Shown one piece after another: positions 1 to 7,821 of a stretch of 64,000 bases of DNA (the stretch's first letter is position 1; every line of letters begins with the position of its first letter). The translations under genes were made by a program, and so were the position numbers. Under the pieces are notes generated by a model that saw only the letters and a list, made by a program, of their open reading frames with translations, had not been told where the DNA came from and ran no database searches. The DNA is from Bdellovibrio sp047344985 (GTDB taxonomy: Bacteria; Bdellovibrionota; Bdellovibrionia; Bdellovibrionales; Bdellovibrionaceae), in assembly GCF_047344985.1 (NCBI RefSeq), contig NZ_CP178861.1, positions 2,728,001 through 2,792,000 on the forward strand. Reading direction: 5' to 3'.

Positions 1-251
1 GTTCTCAGGCTATCGATAGCGGAGCCTTTCAAAAAAATCCTACGCTCAGTTTCTATTCCGGTCCCGCCGTTGCGTGCAATAATATCGACTGCCAGACTGT
101 CGTGAAATGCAGCAAATTAAAATCAGCCATGGGTCTTCCTTCTTGCAAAGCCCAGAACTTAAGCGACGCGCCTTCAACGGTCTTTAGCGATCAAATGAAG
201 ATGATCATGAAGGGTCTCCAAATGTTAGAACAACGCCAGATCGTGTTCTAA
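1..251 (+). CDS. C-terminal part of an unrecognised Cys-containing protein (5' end outside window)
   Basis: An open frame enters from the left edge (first full codon at base 3) and stops with TAA at 249-251, leaving 82 residues. The fragment contains four cysteines (ACNN, DCQT, KCSK, SCKA), which suggests an exported, disulfide-containing domain. It has no motif I can assign to a family, and its tail is Met/Lys/Gln-rich. It is convergent with the LysR gene, with only 7 bases between the two stops. Because the N-terminus is missing, a signal peptide cannot be checked. Function unknown. Confidence 0.6.
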   Translation, partial: SQAIDSGAFQKNPTLSFYSGPAVACNNIDCQTVVKCSKLKSAMGLPSCKAQNLSDAPSTVFSDQMKMIMKGLQMLEQRQIVF

Positions 252-258
252 AAATCAG

Positions 259-1149
259 TCAAAGTGCCGACTTTAGTTTTCCTTTTAAAAACTTGATAAA
301 CACATCCGCACGCAGTGAGAGCTGCGTGTTTTTATAATAAATTGCATGGATTTGTTCGCGTTGATCCACTGTTGCACCGGCCAGAACTTGCACCAATTGG
401 CCGTTTTGACGATCCGGATTTGTCATGAAATCACCGAGACACACAATCCCCGCCCCGCTTCTTGCAAGCTGCAAAAGCGTTTCACCACTGGAAGCACAAA
501 ACTTGGGCTTTGCGATATATTTATTTCCTCCGCCATATTTGAGTGGCCAGTGATTCAACTCGCGAGGATCCGTAAATCCGATAAGCTGATGCTTTTGCAA
601 ATCTTCAACCGTTTTAGGAGTTCCATACTCCTTCAAGTACTCGGGACTCGCTAAAATGCGACGTTTGCTTGATCCCAAATTCACCGCATGCAAAGAAGAA
701 TCTGCAAGAGCACCGATACGAATCGCGACGTCGATACGATTCTCTAGAAGATCAATATTTCTTTCGCTACTATAAAGTTCAATTTGAATCTCTGGATATA
801 AACGGCTGAACTCTGTCATATACGGAACAACAGAATGTAATATGAATGGAGAGGCCGAATCCACGCGCAAAACACCTGAAGGCATGTTCTTCGAACCCAC
901 AGCTTCTTCCGCCGATTCCAAGGCCTGAATGACATCTCTTGCACTTGTTAAAAATCTTTCGCCTTCTGCCGTTAAGTCGAGCCTGCGCGTTGTCCTGCGA
1001 AGCAAAGTCACTTTGAGTTTTTGTTCCAGCCGTGCAAGTGTTCTGCTAATTCCCGAGGGTGTTTGATTTAGCTCCTCAGCCGCTCCACTGATGGTTCCGT
1101 TGTCAACGATCGCGATAAAGGCTTGCAGCTCTTCTAAGGTTGTTTTCAT
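259..1149 (-). CDS. LysR-family transcriptional regulator
   Basis: A 296-residue regulator of normal LysR length. Residues 1-60 form the winged helix-turn-helix (LEELQAFIAIVDNGTISGAA, then SRTLARLEQKL), and the remainder is a periplasmic-binding-protein-like effector domain with LysR features such as 'VLRVDSASPF' and 'GAGIVCLGDF'. An in-frame start exists at 1185, but the ATG at 1149 has a GGAG ribosome site about 7 bases upstream and gives the canonical MKTTLEEL N-terminus, so I use it. It is divergent from an MFS exporter, the usual layout for a LysR protein controlling its neighbour. The ligand cannot be told from sequence. Confidence 0.93.
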   Translation of the reverse strand: MKTTLEELQAFIAIVDNGTISGAAEELNQTPSGISRTLARLEQKLKVTLLRRTTRRLDLTAEGERFLTSARDVIQALESAEEAVGSKNMPSGVLRVDSASPFILHSVVPYMTEFSRLYPEIQIELYSSERNIDLLENRIDVAIRIGALADSSLHAVNLGSSKRRILASPEYLKEYGTPKTVEDLQKHQLIGFTDPRELNHWPLKYGGGNKYIAKPKFCASSGETLLQLARSGAGIVCLGDFMTNPDRQNGQLVQVLAGATVDQREQIHAIYYKNTQLSLRADVFIKFLKGKLKSAL

Positions 1150-1199
1150 TATTGACTCCAATTCAAATATATTTTGCTGATTCATGACTAAATATTCAA

Positions 1200-1213
1200 T
1201 AGCAAAAGTGCTA
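1200..1213. promoter_or_regulatory. Small dyad in the LysR/MFS divergent intergenic region
   Basis: TAGC-N6-GCTA forms an inverted repeat between the divergent regulator and exporter genes. LysR proteins commonly bind short interrupted dyads of T-N11-A type in such places; this one is close to but not exactly that form. Candidate operator only. Confidence 0.3.
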
Positions 1214-1239
1214 CTTTAAGATCATGTAAGGAGGTGCAA

Positions 1240-2421
1240 ATGCCTTTAGCAATATACGCTCTGATGATCGGAGCATTTGGAATTGGAACGACTGAATTTG
1301 TTATTATGGGACTTTTACCACAAATGGCCAAAGACCTCGGCGTAAGCCTTTCGTCGGCGGGACTTCTTGTGAGCGGATACGCGTTGGGTGTTGCAATTGG
1401 CGCACCGATTTTATCTCTGCTTTCCTCCCGCTGGCCTAAGAAAAGATCACTTGTGATCCTTATGGGTTTTTTCACTTTAGGGAATCTTCTGTGTGCGCTT
1501 GCGCCTAACTACACCATCTTAATGGTGGCTCGTGTATTGACTTCATTTGCCCACGGAACGTTTTTTGGTATCGGATCAGTCCTTGCCACAAGCTTGGTTA
1601 AACCCAATCAAAAAGCCAGTGCCATTGCGATGATGTTCACGGGGCTCACTCTAGCAAATGTGCTCGGTGTTCCTTTTGGAACTTGGCTTGGACAAGTTTA
1701 TGGATGGCATTCCACATTTTGGGCTGTCACAGCCGTAGGGCCTCTTGCCATGGCCGCTTTGATTTTCTTCGTACCTCAGAAAAAAGACGAAGCAGCACAG
1801 TCCTCCATGGCCCATGAAATTCAAGTCGTCTTAAAACCGCAAGTTCTTGTAAGTCTTCTTTTGACTGTCCTTGGATTTGCCGGAGTATTTGCAGTATTTA
1901 CTTACATTGCTCCGATTCTCACTGAGATCACGGGCTTTTCAGAAAAAGCCGTTTCTCCGATTTTACTTTTGTTCGGAGCAGGTCTTATTGCAGGCAATAT
2001 TGTCGGAGGAAAATGGGCCGATAAAAGTTTGAACGTGGCCCTGATCGGAAGTCTTCTCGCACTGTCTATGGTTCTTGTCGGCTTCGGGACTTTGATGGAA
2101 TACAAATACATCGCTTTACTTTTAGTCGCACTTCTTGGATTCACGGGATTCGCAACAGTCCCGCCTCTTCAAATGCGCGCTCTTGAACACGCGGCAGAGG
2201 CCCCGACCCTTGCTTCCGCATTGAATATCGCGGCTTTCAATTTGGGAAATGCTCTGGGAGCTTGGGCCGGAGGGGTGGCCATAGATCACGGTGGCCTTTC
2301 AACAACAAGTTGGACTGCGCTGAGTATCGCCATCGCCGGAATCGTCGTTGCTTTTGTCAGTAGTAAGTTTTCTTCAGCCAATACCACCGCCAAAATCGAT
2401 CGCAGTTTGATCGCTCATTAA
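1240..2421 (+). CDS. MFS efflux transporter, AraJ/sugar-efflux type
   Basis: A 393-residue, 12-helix major facilitator. The N-terminus (MPLAIYALMIGAFGIGTTEF) and the motif region 'GLLVSGYALGVAIGAPILS' match the AraJ/YdhP/chloramphenicol-efflux branch of drug and sugar exporters, which act as proton antiporters in the inner membrane. The longer GTG start at 1234 overlaps the strong AAGGAGG ribosome site (1228-1234), so the ATG at 1240 is the likely start. It is probably regulated by the adjacent divergent LysR protein. Substrate unknown. Confidence 0.92.
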   Translation: MPLAIYALMIGAFGIGTTEFVIMGLLPQMAKDLGVSLSSAGLLVSGYALGVAIGAPILSLLSSRWPKKRSLVILMGFFTLGNLLCALAPNYTILMVARVLTSFAHGTFFGIGSVLATSLVKPNQKASAIAMMFTGLTLANVLGVPFGTWLGQVYGWHSTFWAVTAVGPLAMAALIFFVPQKKDEAAQSSMAHEIQVVLKPQVLVSLLLTVLGFAGVFAVFTYIAPILTEITGFSEKAVSPILLLFGAGLIAGNIVGGKWADKSLNVALIGSLLALSMVLVGFGTLMEYKYIALLLVALLGFTGFATVPPLQMRALEHAAEAPTLASALNIAAFNLGNALGAWAGGVAIDHGGLSTTSWTALSIAIAGIVVAFVSSKFSSANTTAKIDRSLIAH

Positions 2422-2442
2422 TTTCCAATCCCCCCTTTCAAC

Positions 2443-2467
2443 GAGGGCTCTTTATTCAAGAGTCCTC
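2443..2467 (+). terminator. Hairpin after the MFS gene, possible terminator
   Basis: A 10-bp stem GAGGGCTCTT/AAGAGTCCTC with one G-T pair and a 5-base loop lies 21 bases after the MFS stop. It has no T-run, so if it terminates transcription it is not a standard intrinsic terminator. It separates the exporter from the peptide operon. Confidence 0.35.
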
Positions 2468-2616
2468 AAATCCTCTTTCCTAGACTGCCTTATCAAAATC
2501 AGGAAAAAATTCCGCCAAATCGATTTTAAACGCAGTTGACGTTCAAAAATCGGCGGCACCGCCATTGCTCTTTCGGACAGGCACAACAAACCGCCCTCGG
2601 GCAGAAGGAGCAGAAA

Positions 2617-2742
2617 ATGCTTATCAAAGTAAAAGCAACAGCTACTAAAAAGACGACAAAACGTAATGCGATCAAAGTGCGTAATGCTATTAAAGTTCGC
2701 AATGCCATCAAAGTTCGTAACGCCATTCGCGTACGCAACTAA
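2617..2742 (+). CDS. Repeat-containing precursor peptide, MccA-like candidate
   Basis: A 41-residue peptide. The ATG at 2617 follows an AAGGAG ribosome site (2605-2610). Residues 1-16 are a basic, Thr/Lys-rich leader-like stretch. From residue 17 the unit N-A-I-K/R-V-R is repeated four times and followed by a final Asn, so Asn stands at 17, 23, 29, 35 and at the C-terminus (41). There are 14 Lys/Arg and no acidic residues. The repeat codons differ synonymously from copy to copy (AATGCG, AATGCT, AATGCC, AACGCC), which indicates selection on the protein and not recent DNA duplication. A terminator follows, then an exporter, a ThiF/MccB-like enzyme and a TldD-like protease. The C-terminal Asn is the residue MccB modifies in microcin C precursors. 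Known MccA peptides range from 7 residues (E. coli) to about 42 (Yersinia). That this is the substrate of the downstream enzyme is inference. It could instead be a plain cationic peptide. Confidence 0.8.
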   Translation: MLIKVKATATKKTTKRNAIKVRNAIKVRNAIKVRNAIRVRN

Positions 2743-2748
2743 TTTTAA

Positions 2749-2776
2749 GGGGCGCACACCGCGCCCCTTTTTTTTT
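2749..2776 (+). terminator. Intrinsic terminator between precursor and modification genes
   Basis: A perfect GC-rich stem GGGGCGC/GCGCCCC (2749-2755 and 2761-2767), loop ACACC, then nine T (2768-2776). It lies 6 bases after the precursor stop and only 11 bases before the next gene start. In the microcin C operon a terminator lies between mccA and mccB so that the precursor transcript is in excess. The placement here is the same, so partial read-through probably feeds the downstream genes. Confidence 0.9.
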
Positions 2777-2787
2777 AAGGATCTTTT

Positions 2788-4023
2788 ATGAAATACGTTT
2801 CACGCTTTAATCAAATGCTTACGATTGATGCTCTCTTTGAAGGCGGCCGAATGTTTGTTGGTGCGACCTCTGTCACTTATCTTCTTCATTCTGGTTTGAG
2901 TCTTTCACAAATCGCGTTTCTTAAATCCGTTCAAGCAATGACGGTGCTTTTAGGTGAAGTTCCTACGGGAGTTTTGGCCGACAGCATGGGACATAAAAAA
3001 AGCCTTCTTGCCTCAAGTCTTTTTGCGGTTCTGGGCTTTGCTCTTTACTACTGGGGCGAAGGATTTAATTTCTTTGTTATCGCCGAGATTCTCACGGCAC
3101 TTTCACTTTGTTTTTGGTCTGGTGCCTTCGAAGCTTTCGCCATTGATGAGGCAAAGCTTGAAGAGACTCCAGGAGAAATCGACAGATTTTTTCACTCTAA
3201 TCAGTCTTTAAATAGCGTCACTGTTTTGGTTTTTGGTCTTCTCGGAGGATTCCTCGGCCACTTAGGCTTAGCTCTTCCCTATTTAGCTGCCATTGGCTCT
3301 TATATTTTTATGGGTGCTCTCTTATGGTCCATTCCTGAGACAGCGAAAACTCAAACGGGTTCTTCCGAATATGTTCCGTGGTTTAAAAATATTAAGAAGC
3401 ACCTTAAAGCCACTTTCACTCAAGGACTCTTGCATCCGGCTTTAATGCCCTTTTTTATCGCCAATATTTTAATTCAGTTCACAGTGCAGCCTTTGCTTCA
3501 CTACTGGCAACCTTACTTTCAAAGTTTAAATGCGCAGCTTGGAACTGAAAAGCAGGGTTTGATCTTTGCTGCCTATTGCGCAACGTCCGCTTTGTTTGGA
3601 GCTATTTATGCAAAGTATTCGGCAAAACCGTTCCTCCGTTCACCAAAAATCACGATTGTTTTATTTGCTGTATTTTCGGCTCTCTACTGTCTGCTGGGTT
3701 TAGAAAGCCCATGGCTTTTTGCCGTGGTTGTTTTCTGCCTTCTTCAAGGAACGTTGTCCATTGCACGAACGTCCCTGGGTGTGCGTATGAATGAAAATAT
3801 TGATTCAAGTTCCCGCGCCTCCATCTTGAGCAGTTTGAGTTTGATTTCAAGACTGGGAATGGTGGGAGCTCTTTATGTCATCGGGCAGCTCGTGCCCGCT
3901 CAGCAAAGTGCGCCCTCCCTGGTTCCCCTTTTTAAATACTTCGGATTTATTTCCGTTGGGCTGGTTGTTCTTATCGTTGTTGGATCTTTCATCAATCAAA
4001 GAAAAAAGAGAGTTATTTTATGA
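2788..4023 (+). CDS. MFS exporter of the peptide operon (MccC-like role)
   Basis: A 411-residue major facilitator with about 12 hydrophobic segments. The loop 'GEVPTGVLADSMGHKKSL' is the MFS motif A region (G-x-L-A-D-x-x-G-x-K/R). The start has an AAGGA ribosome site (2777-2781) immediately after the terminator T-run. Its stop overlaps the start of the next gene by 4 bases (ATGA), so it is translationally coupled to the adenylating enzyme. By context it would export the modified peptide and give self-protection, as the MFS protein MccC does for microcin C. Substrate assignment is inference; membership of MFS is clear. Confidence 0.88.
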   Translation: MKYVSRFNQMLTIDALFEGGRMFVGATSVTYLLHSGLSLSQIAFLKSVQAMTVLLGEVPTGVLADSMGHKKSLLASSLFAVLGFALYYWGEGFNFFVIAEILTALSLCFWSGAFEAFAIDEAKLEETPGEIDRFFHSNQSLNSVTVLVFGLLGGFLGHLGLALPYLAAIGSYIFMGALLWSIPETAKTQTGSSEYVPWFKNIKKHLKATFTQGLLHPALMPFFIANILIQFTVQPLLHYWQPYFQSLNAQLGTEKQGLIFAAYCATSALFGAIYAKYSAKPFLRSPKITIVLFAVFSALYCLLGLESPWLFAVVVFCLLQGTLSIARTSLGVRMNENIDSSSRASILSSLSLISRLGMVGALYVIGQLVPAQQSAPSLVPLFKYFGFISVGLVVLIVVGSFINQRKKRVIL

Positions 4024-5087
4024 AATATCAAGTTCCCCGCTATTTAGGCATTCAAGATGTTCAACGTACAAAGAAAAATTCTTACGTTCTGAACGTTGGC
4101 TTTTCAGACCACCTTTCAAAAAAAGTTCAGCTGGATTCAGAGGCCATGGAGGTTCTTAAGTTTTTCCTTCAAGCAAAAACGGCAAATGCCGCAAAAAAGA
4201 ATTTCTCCTGGAGTGAAGCTAAAACCCAAGAAGTTCTTGAAGGACTTAAAACAGCAAAGCTCCTGGTGGAAGTTCCTAAGCGTTCCAAAAAATTTGAACG
4301 CTATGACCGCCATTCTTTATTCTATCAACTCGGTGATTTAAATGGACTTGAGGCGCAGAAAATTTTATCGCAAAAGAAAGTGGCTTTGATCGGCGCCGGT
4401 GGTATTGGCAACTGGGTGGGACTCAATTTGATTGGTGCAGGATTTAAAGAAATCCGTATTATTGACTTTGACCGAGTTGAGTTAACAAATCTGACTCGCC
4501 AGGTTTTATTTGACGAAAAAGATCTGGGAAAACTTAAAACAGAAGTCGCTGCAAAGGCTCTACAAAAGAAAAATACACAAACAAAAGTTCGTCCTGTCGA
4601 AATGAAAGTAACCTCTGTCAAAGAACTAAAAAAAGTTCTAAAGGGCATGGACTTCGTTATTCTTTCGGCAGATCGCCCTGAAAAAATTCATGATTGGGTG
4701 GACGAGGCCTGCCAGGCATTGCAAATTCCTTATCTTAATATCGGATATCGTGATGGAGAAGGCGTCGTAGGACCGATGACTGTGCCAGGAAGGACTTCGT
4801 GCTATCAGTGCTTTAAAAGTCAAACTTCGGAGGAGAAGACAACAGATCACTCGAGCGCAGAAATTCAAAATCTTTTTGATGATCGCTATCAGGCACCGTC
4901 CTTTGGACCTTTGAATGCCTTGGTTTCTACTGTAGGAAGCTTGGAAGTGATTAAATACTTCACGGGTCTTGGTGAATTGCGCAGTCTTGACACTGAAATC
5001 TCCGTCAATGCGTTGACGTTGGAATGGCGTCATCACTCCTATCACCGTGACCCGCACTGCTGGCACTGCCAAAGTGATTCTTTATGA
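4020..5087 (+). CDS. ThiF/E1-fold adenylating enzyme, MccB-like
   Basis: 355 residues, the same size as E. coli MccB (about 350). Residues 1-95 form a leader-binding-type N-terminal domain. The E1 ATP-binding fold begins with 'RYDRHSLFYQ', then GAGGIG at 125-130, 'IDFDRVELTNLTRQVLF', 'SADRP', 'NIGYRDG' and 'GPMTVPGRTSCYQC'. C261/C264 pair with C347/C350 (CWHC) as the structural zinc site. NLTRQVLF, SAD-x-P and GP-x-x-VPG-x-T-x-CY-x-C are shared with MccB, which adenylates the C-terminal Asn of its peptide through a succinimide to give a peptidyl-nucleotide with a P-N bond. The nearby precursor ends in Asn, which fits. It overlaps both neighbours by 4 bases. Alternatives are ThiF/MoeB (less likely given the N-terminal domain and context) or a PaaA-like RiPP enzyme. 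Confidence 0.87.
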   Translation: MKYQVPRYLGIQDVQRTKKNSYVLNVGFSDHLSKKVQLDSEAMEVLKFFLQAKTANAAKKNFSWSEAKTQEVLEGLKTAKLLVEVPKRSKKFERYDRHSLFYQLGDLNGLEAQKILSQKKVALIGAGGIGNWVGLNLIGAGFKEIRIIDFDRVELTNLTRQVLFDEKDLGKLKTEVAAKALQKKNTQTKVRPVEMKVTSVKELKKVLKGMDFVILSADRPEKIHDWVDEACQALQIPYLNIGYRDGEGVVGPMTVPGRTSCYQCFKSQTSEEKTTDHSSAEIQNLFDDRYQAPSFGPLNALVSTVGSLEVIKYFTGLGELRSLDTEISVNALTLEWRHHSYHRDPHCWHCQSDSL

Positions 5088-6181
5088 AAATAAAACGCGA
5101 ACACCAAAGATTTGAAATCGACGTCCGCTTCTCCGCTGGAAAAAAACTTTATCAAAGAGTTTATTCTACGGCGGGATTCTGGCACAAAGAGGGACCCAAT
5201 GTCAGCCATGGGTCCTTGACACTTCAGTTAAATGAAACAAGACAGCTTCACTTGCATGCTGTTTTGAAAGAGGCTTTGCGTTTATTAAAACGGCAAGGTC
5301 TTTCTAACTATCGTGTCACCTTACGCGCGGATCTGCGCACGGTGAAGACTGCCAAAAAGTTTCAACAATACAAAGAAAGTATTTATATCGAAATTCCCGG
5401 AAACCAAGGTTTTTACTTTGTTGCGCCTCTTGCCCAGTTTAACGAAGGGAATTTTGTTAAGCTTTTGAAGGAACACTTTTCTTATTTTAAAAAACCTCTT
5501 TTGCAAACCACTTTGGATGTCGACACTTTGACTTTAACCCCTTCGGCGTTTGGCTTTCTTCTGCATGAAGGACTCGGTCACCGTCACGAGTCTGACGATC
5601 ACACGGCCAGATTGAAATTAAAAAAATCCTCTTTGACGAACTTCTCGGTGGTTGACTCCCCAGGCCAGGAGACAATGCTTGGACACACGCCGTTTGATGA
5701 TTGGGGCGTTGCCGGTAAAGACGTGGTTCTTTATAATGGTCTGACTGGAAAGACAAATTTACTGACTGCTAAAAGCGGAAATTCCCGAGCTGTCAGTCAT
5801 GAATATCATCCGTTAATTCGTCAACGCTGTTTGATCGTCAAAATGCATGCAAAGGTTGAAGCCCCTGTTGCTGAAGGCTCCCTTCATATCGAAGACGTTC
5901 GCATGGGTTCCTGGAACGGAGATCTTTTAGAGCTCGAAGTTGGAAAAGCTCTTTATCACGATAAGAAAGGCCAAGAGTGGCGCCTTTCCCCGTTTACAAT
6001 TAAAATGAAACCGGAATTAGTCAGTCAGATGAAAGCCTTTGGCGACCTTGAAATCTCAAGTCCCGCTGGCGGCTGTCACAAAGGTTTGCAGCGGGGCCTT
6101 GATATCAGTTTTTTGACACCTTCCGCTTTTATAAATTTAAACAAAAGCGCCGTGTCCGACCAGCTTGAATTTATTTTTTAG
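5084..6181 (+). CDS. TldD-like metalloprotease of the peptide operon
   Basis: 365 residues, shorter than E. coli TldD (481). It carries the TldD zinc motif HExxxH as HEGLGH (H161, E162, H166) and a late 'GGCHKGLQ' with C331 in the place of TldD's third metal ligand, so it looks catalytically complete. TldD/TldE degrade unfolded short peptides and mature microcin B17; in Yersinia pseudotuberculosis they process a long microcin C-type precursor. Here a TldD-like gene sits inside the operon (ATGA overlap with the enzyme gene), so trimming of the 41-residue peptide is the natural role. I see no TldE/PmbA partner in the window. It is convergent with the lipoprotein gene, and their ends overlap by 4 bases. 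Confidence 0.88.
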   Translation: MKIKREHQRFEIDVRFSAGKKLYQRVYSTAGFWHKEGPNVSHGSLTLQLNETRQLHLHAVLKEALRLLKRQGLSNYRVTLRADLRTVKTAKKFQQYKESIYIEIPGNQGFYFVAPLAQFNEGNFVKLLKEHFSYFKKPLLQTTLDVDTLTLTPSAFGFLLHEGLGHRHESDDHTARLKLKKSSLTNFSVVDSPGQETMLGHTPFDDWGVAGKDVVLYNGLTGKTNLLTAKSGNSRAVSHEYHPLIRQRCLIVKMHAKVEAPVAEGSLHIEDVRMGSWNGDLLELEVGKALYHDKKGQEWRLSPFTIKMKPELVSQMKAFGDLEISSPAGGCHKGLQRGLDISFLTPSAFINLNKSAVSDQLEFIF

Positions 6182-6477
6182 TTTTTTACGCACTTCACTT
6201 TTTGGGGATCGCAGGAAGAAATCAAGGTGTTGCTTTTACATTTATAAAGAACTTCCTTGCGAGCCTCCTCTTCGCTTTTTGCCATGGCAGAGTAACGATT
6301 TCCCATCGACTCCACTTTGCATGTGTATGTCGCAACCAGTTTTACGCCGTTGGATGTGTCCAGAGCCAAGGTGCCTTCATTGGGATTTTTGTCGTTAGGG
6401 TTAATGACCTTAAGACCACATCCTACAAATGACAGAGCCGCAAAAATTATCACCACAACACTGCTTTTTGAAAACAT
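6178..6477 (-). CDS. Small lipoprotein, unknown function
   Basis: 99 residues with a lipoprotein signal peptide ending in the lipobox SFVGC (lipidated Cys20). The mature part is hydrophilic and has four cysteines (TCKV, KCKS, SCDP, KCVK), probably forming two disulfides. Ser and not Asp follows no +2 rule here (Gly21), so outer-membrane retention is expected. It overlaps the stop of the TldD-like gene tail to tail. I do not recognise the family, and a link to the peptide operon (for example immunity) cannot be claimed from position alone since it is on the opposite strand. Confidence 0.75.
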   Translation of the reverse strand: MFSKSSVVVIIFAALSFVGCGLKVINPNDKNPNEGTLALDTSNGVKLVATYTCKVESMGNRYSAMAKSEEEARKEVLYKCKSNTLISSCDPQKVKCVKN

Positions 6478-6621
6478 AAGAGCTTCCCGCCTTCAAAGAC
6501 CTTCGACCATAAAAGATACATGAACAATTATGGCCTATTCCCCTAGCGGATGCAATTTCGCACTGGCCCTGTTTTAATCTGCCTCACTTATTATAATAAA
6601 AAACGATTCAAAGGAGGATTT

Positions 6622-7146
6622 ATGTATAGCAAGGCTTCCATTAAAGGACATCCGATCCATCCTATGCTGGTCGCATTTCCCATCACACTTTATCTCGTCA
6701 CTTTTATTGCTTTTGCCGTTTATTATTATACGAGTGCCGATATTTTTTGGTTTAAGCTCGGATATTTTTCGAATATGGCTGCAGTAGGATTGGCTGTTTT
6801 AGCAGCGATCCCTGGATTCATTGACTGGGCTCTGGGTATTCCTAATAAAACCGAGGCAAAAACAGATGGCTTAATTCACATGTCACTGAATCTTATTACA
6901 CTCGCTTTGTTTGCCGTGAATGCTTCGATAATCAGCGGAACTTGGAATGAGCCTCCGGTGAATTTAGGAGTGTCATTGATCTTAACAGGAATTGGCTCTT
7001 TGACTCTTTTAGGAGCAGGATTTTATGGATGGAAGATGATTGGTGTTCATAAAGTCGGTGTCTTAATGAGTACGGAGCAAGAGGAAATTCAAGAACGCTA
7101 TGAACGTAAACGTCCTCATGAAGAACCTCCCGTTATCTTTCATTGA
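6622..7146 (+). CDS. DUF2231 membrane protein
   Basis: 174 residues. The N-terminal motif 'ASIKGHPIHPMLVAFPI' is diagnostic of the DUF2231 family, small integral membrane proteins with four helices, some linked to redox or haem functions. Four hydrophobic segments are visible, with a charged, Glu/Arg/Pro-rich cytoplasmic tail. The ATG at 6622 has a perfect AAGGAGG site at 6611-6617; the longer frame from 6550 is not needed. It is followed by a strong terminator. Precise function is not known for the family. Confidence 0.85.
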   Translation: MYSKASIKGHPIHPMLVAFPITLYLVTFIAFAVYYYTSADIFWFKLGYFSNMAAVGLAVLAAIPGFIDWALGIPNKTEAKTDGLIHMSLNLITLALFAVNASIISGTWNEPPVNLGVSLILTGIGSLTLLGAGFYGWKMIGVHKVGVLMSTEQEEIQERYERKRPHEEPPVIFH

Positions 7147-7153
7147 TTTAGAA

Positions 7154-7183
7154 AGAGCGGGTTGAACACCCGCTCTTTTTTTT
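7154..7183 (+). terminator. Intrinsic terminator after the DUF2231 gene
   Basis: A 9-bp perfect stem AGAGCGGGT/ACCCGCTCT with loop TGAAC, followed by seven T (7177-7183). It lies between two convergent genes, directly next to the stop of the downstream minus-strand gene, and may serve both directions. Confidence 0.9.
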
Positions 7184-7184
7184 C

Positions 7185-7679
7185 TTATTCCGCTTCAAAA
7201 CCAGTGACTGAGAACCATTTGTTTTCGGATCCGGCCAAGACAAAGATGATCGGTGCGACACACGCCTTAGGAAGTTTGATCTTTGCTCGGATGCGGGAAT
7301 TTCCGCTTGTCGTCGCTGGAAATCCCTTTGTTACCACATTGACAGTTGTCACTTTACCGTCGTGAGTTTCTGATAAACAGCTCACCAAGCCGCGAAACTC
7401 TTTCTCATCATTAATGCCGCGCTTGTCCGGCGGAACTATTTCATCATTACTAAAAACCAAACCTCTCACTTTGATGTCAAGCATACCGTCGGTAGACAAT
7501 GAACCTTTGGCACTTTTAATCACCCAAGGCAGTTCATCACCCAGCACATTACGGATTTGTGTTCCTCCCACAAAAGGACCGTCAACACCGTACATAGTTT
7601 CAAATTTGATAATACTTGCAGCATTGGCGAAAACCGGAGCACTTAGAGCTACCACTGCAGCTAAAAATAGAGACTTCAT
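7185..7679 (-). CDS. Secreted protein of unknown function
   Basis: 164 residues from the ATG at 7679 (AAAGGAA upstream). An in-frame start at 7709 would put ten charged residues ahead of a clear Sec signal peptide, MKSLFLAAVVALSAPVFANA, cleaved after ANA. The mature part is mostly beta-type with two cysteines (SCLS and ACVA). I do not recognise the family. It is divergent from the beta-trefoil protein gene, so the two may share a regulatory region at 7680-7821. Confidence 0.75.
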   Translation of the reverse strand: MKSLFLAAVVALSAPVFANAASIIKFETMYGVDGPFVGGTQIRNVLGDELPWVIKSAKGSLSTDGMLDIKVRGLVFSNDEIVPPDKRGINDEKEFRGLVSCLSETHDGKVTTVNVVTKGFPATTSGNSRIRAKIKLPKACVAPIIFVLAGSENKWFSVTGFEAE

Positions 7680-7821
7680 AAATTTCCTTTCAAAAAATAT
7701 TTCAGCCATTCTGGTCCGAAAAGTTTCCGAGTCAATCCGTGGCGATAAATTGCAAGTGCTGTGTTTTTACATCTTCAAAGTCGTCGTGAGTTTTGGAATC
7801 TTTAAGCCCAAGGAGATTTTT

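Noticed and set aside
2536..2742. A longer frame that extends the repeat peptide upstream with a Cys- and His-containing stretch
   Set aside because: It begins at a TTG without ribosome site, whereas the ATG at 2617 has AAGGAG at proper spacing. The upstream part lacks the composition of the peptide.
2452..2757. Open frames antisense to the precursor peptide
   Set aside because: They run through the repeats and terminator on the other strand; their repeated 'MALRTL' pattern is only the mirror of the repeats.
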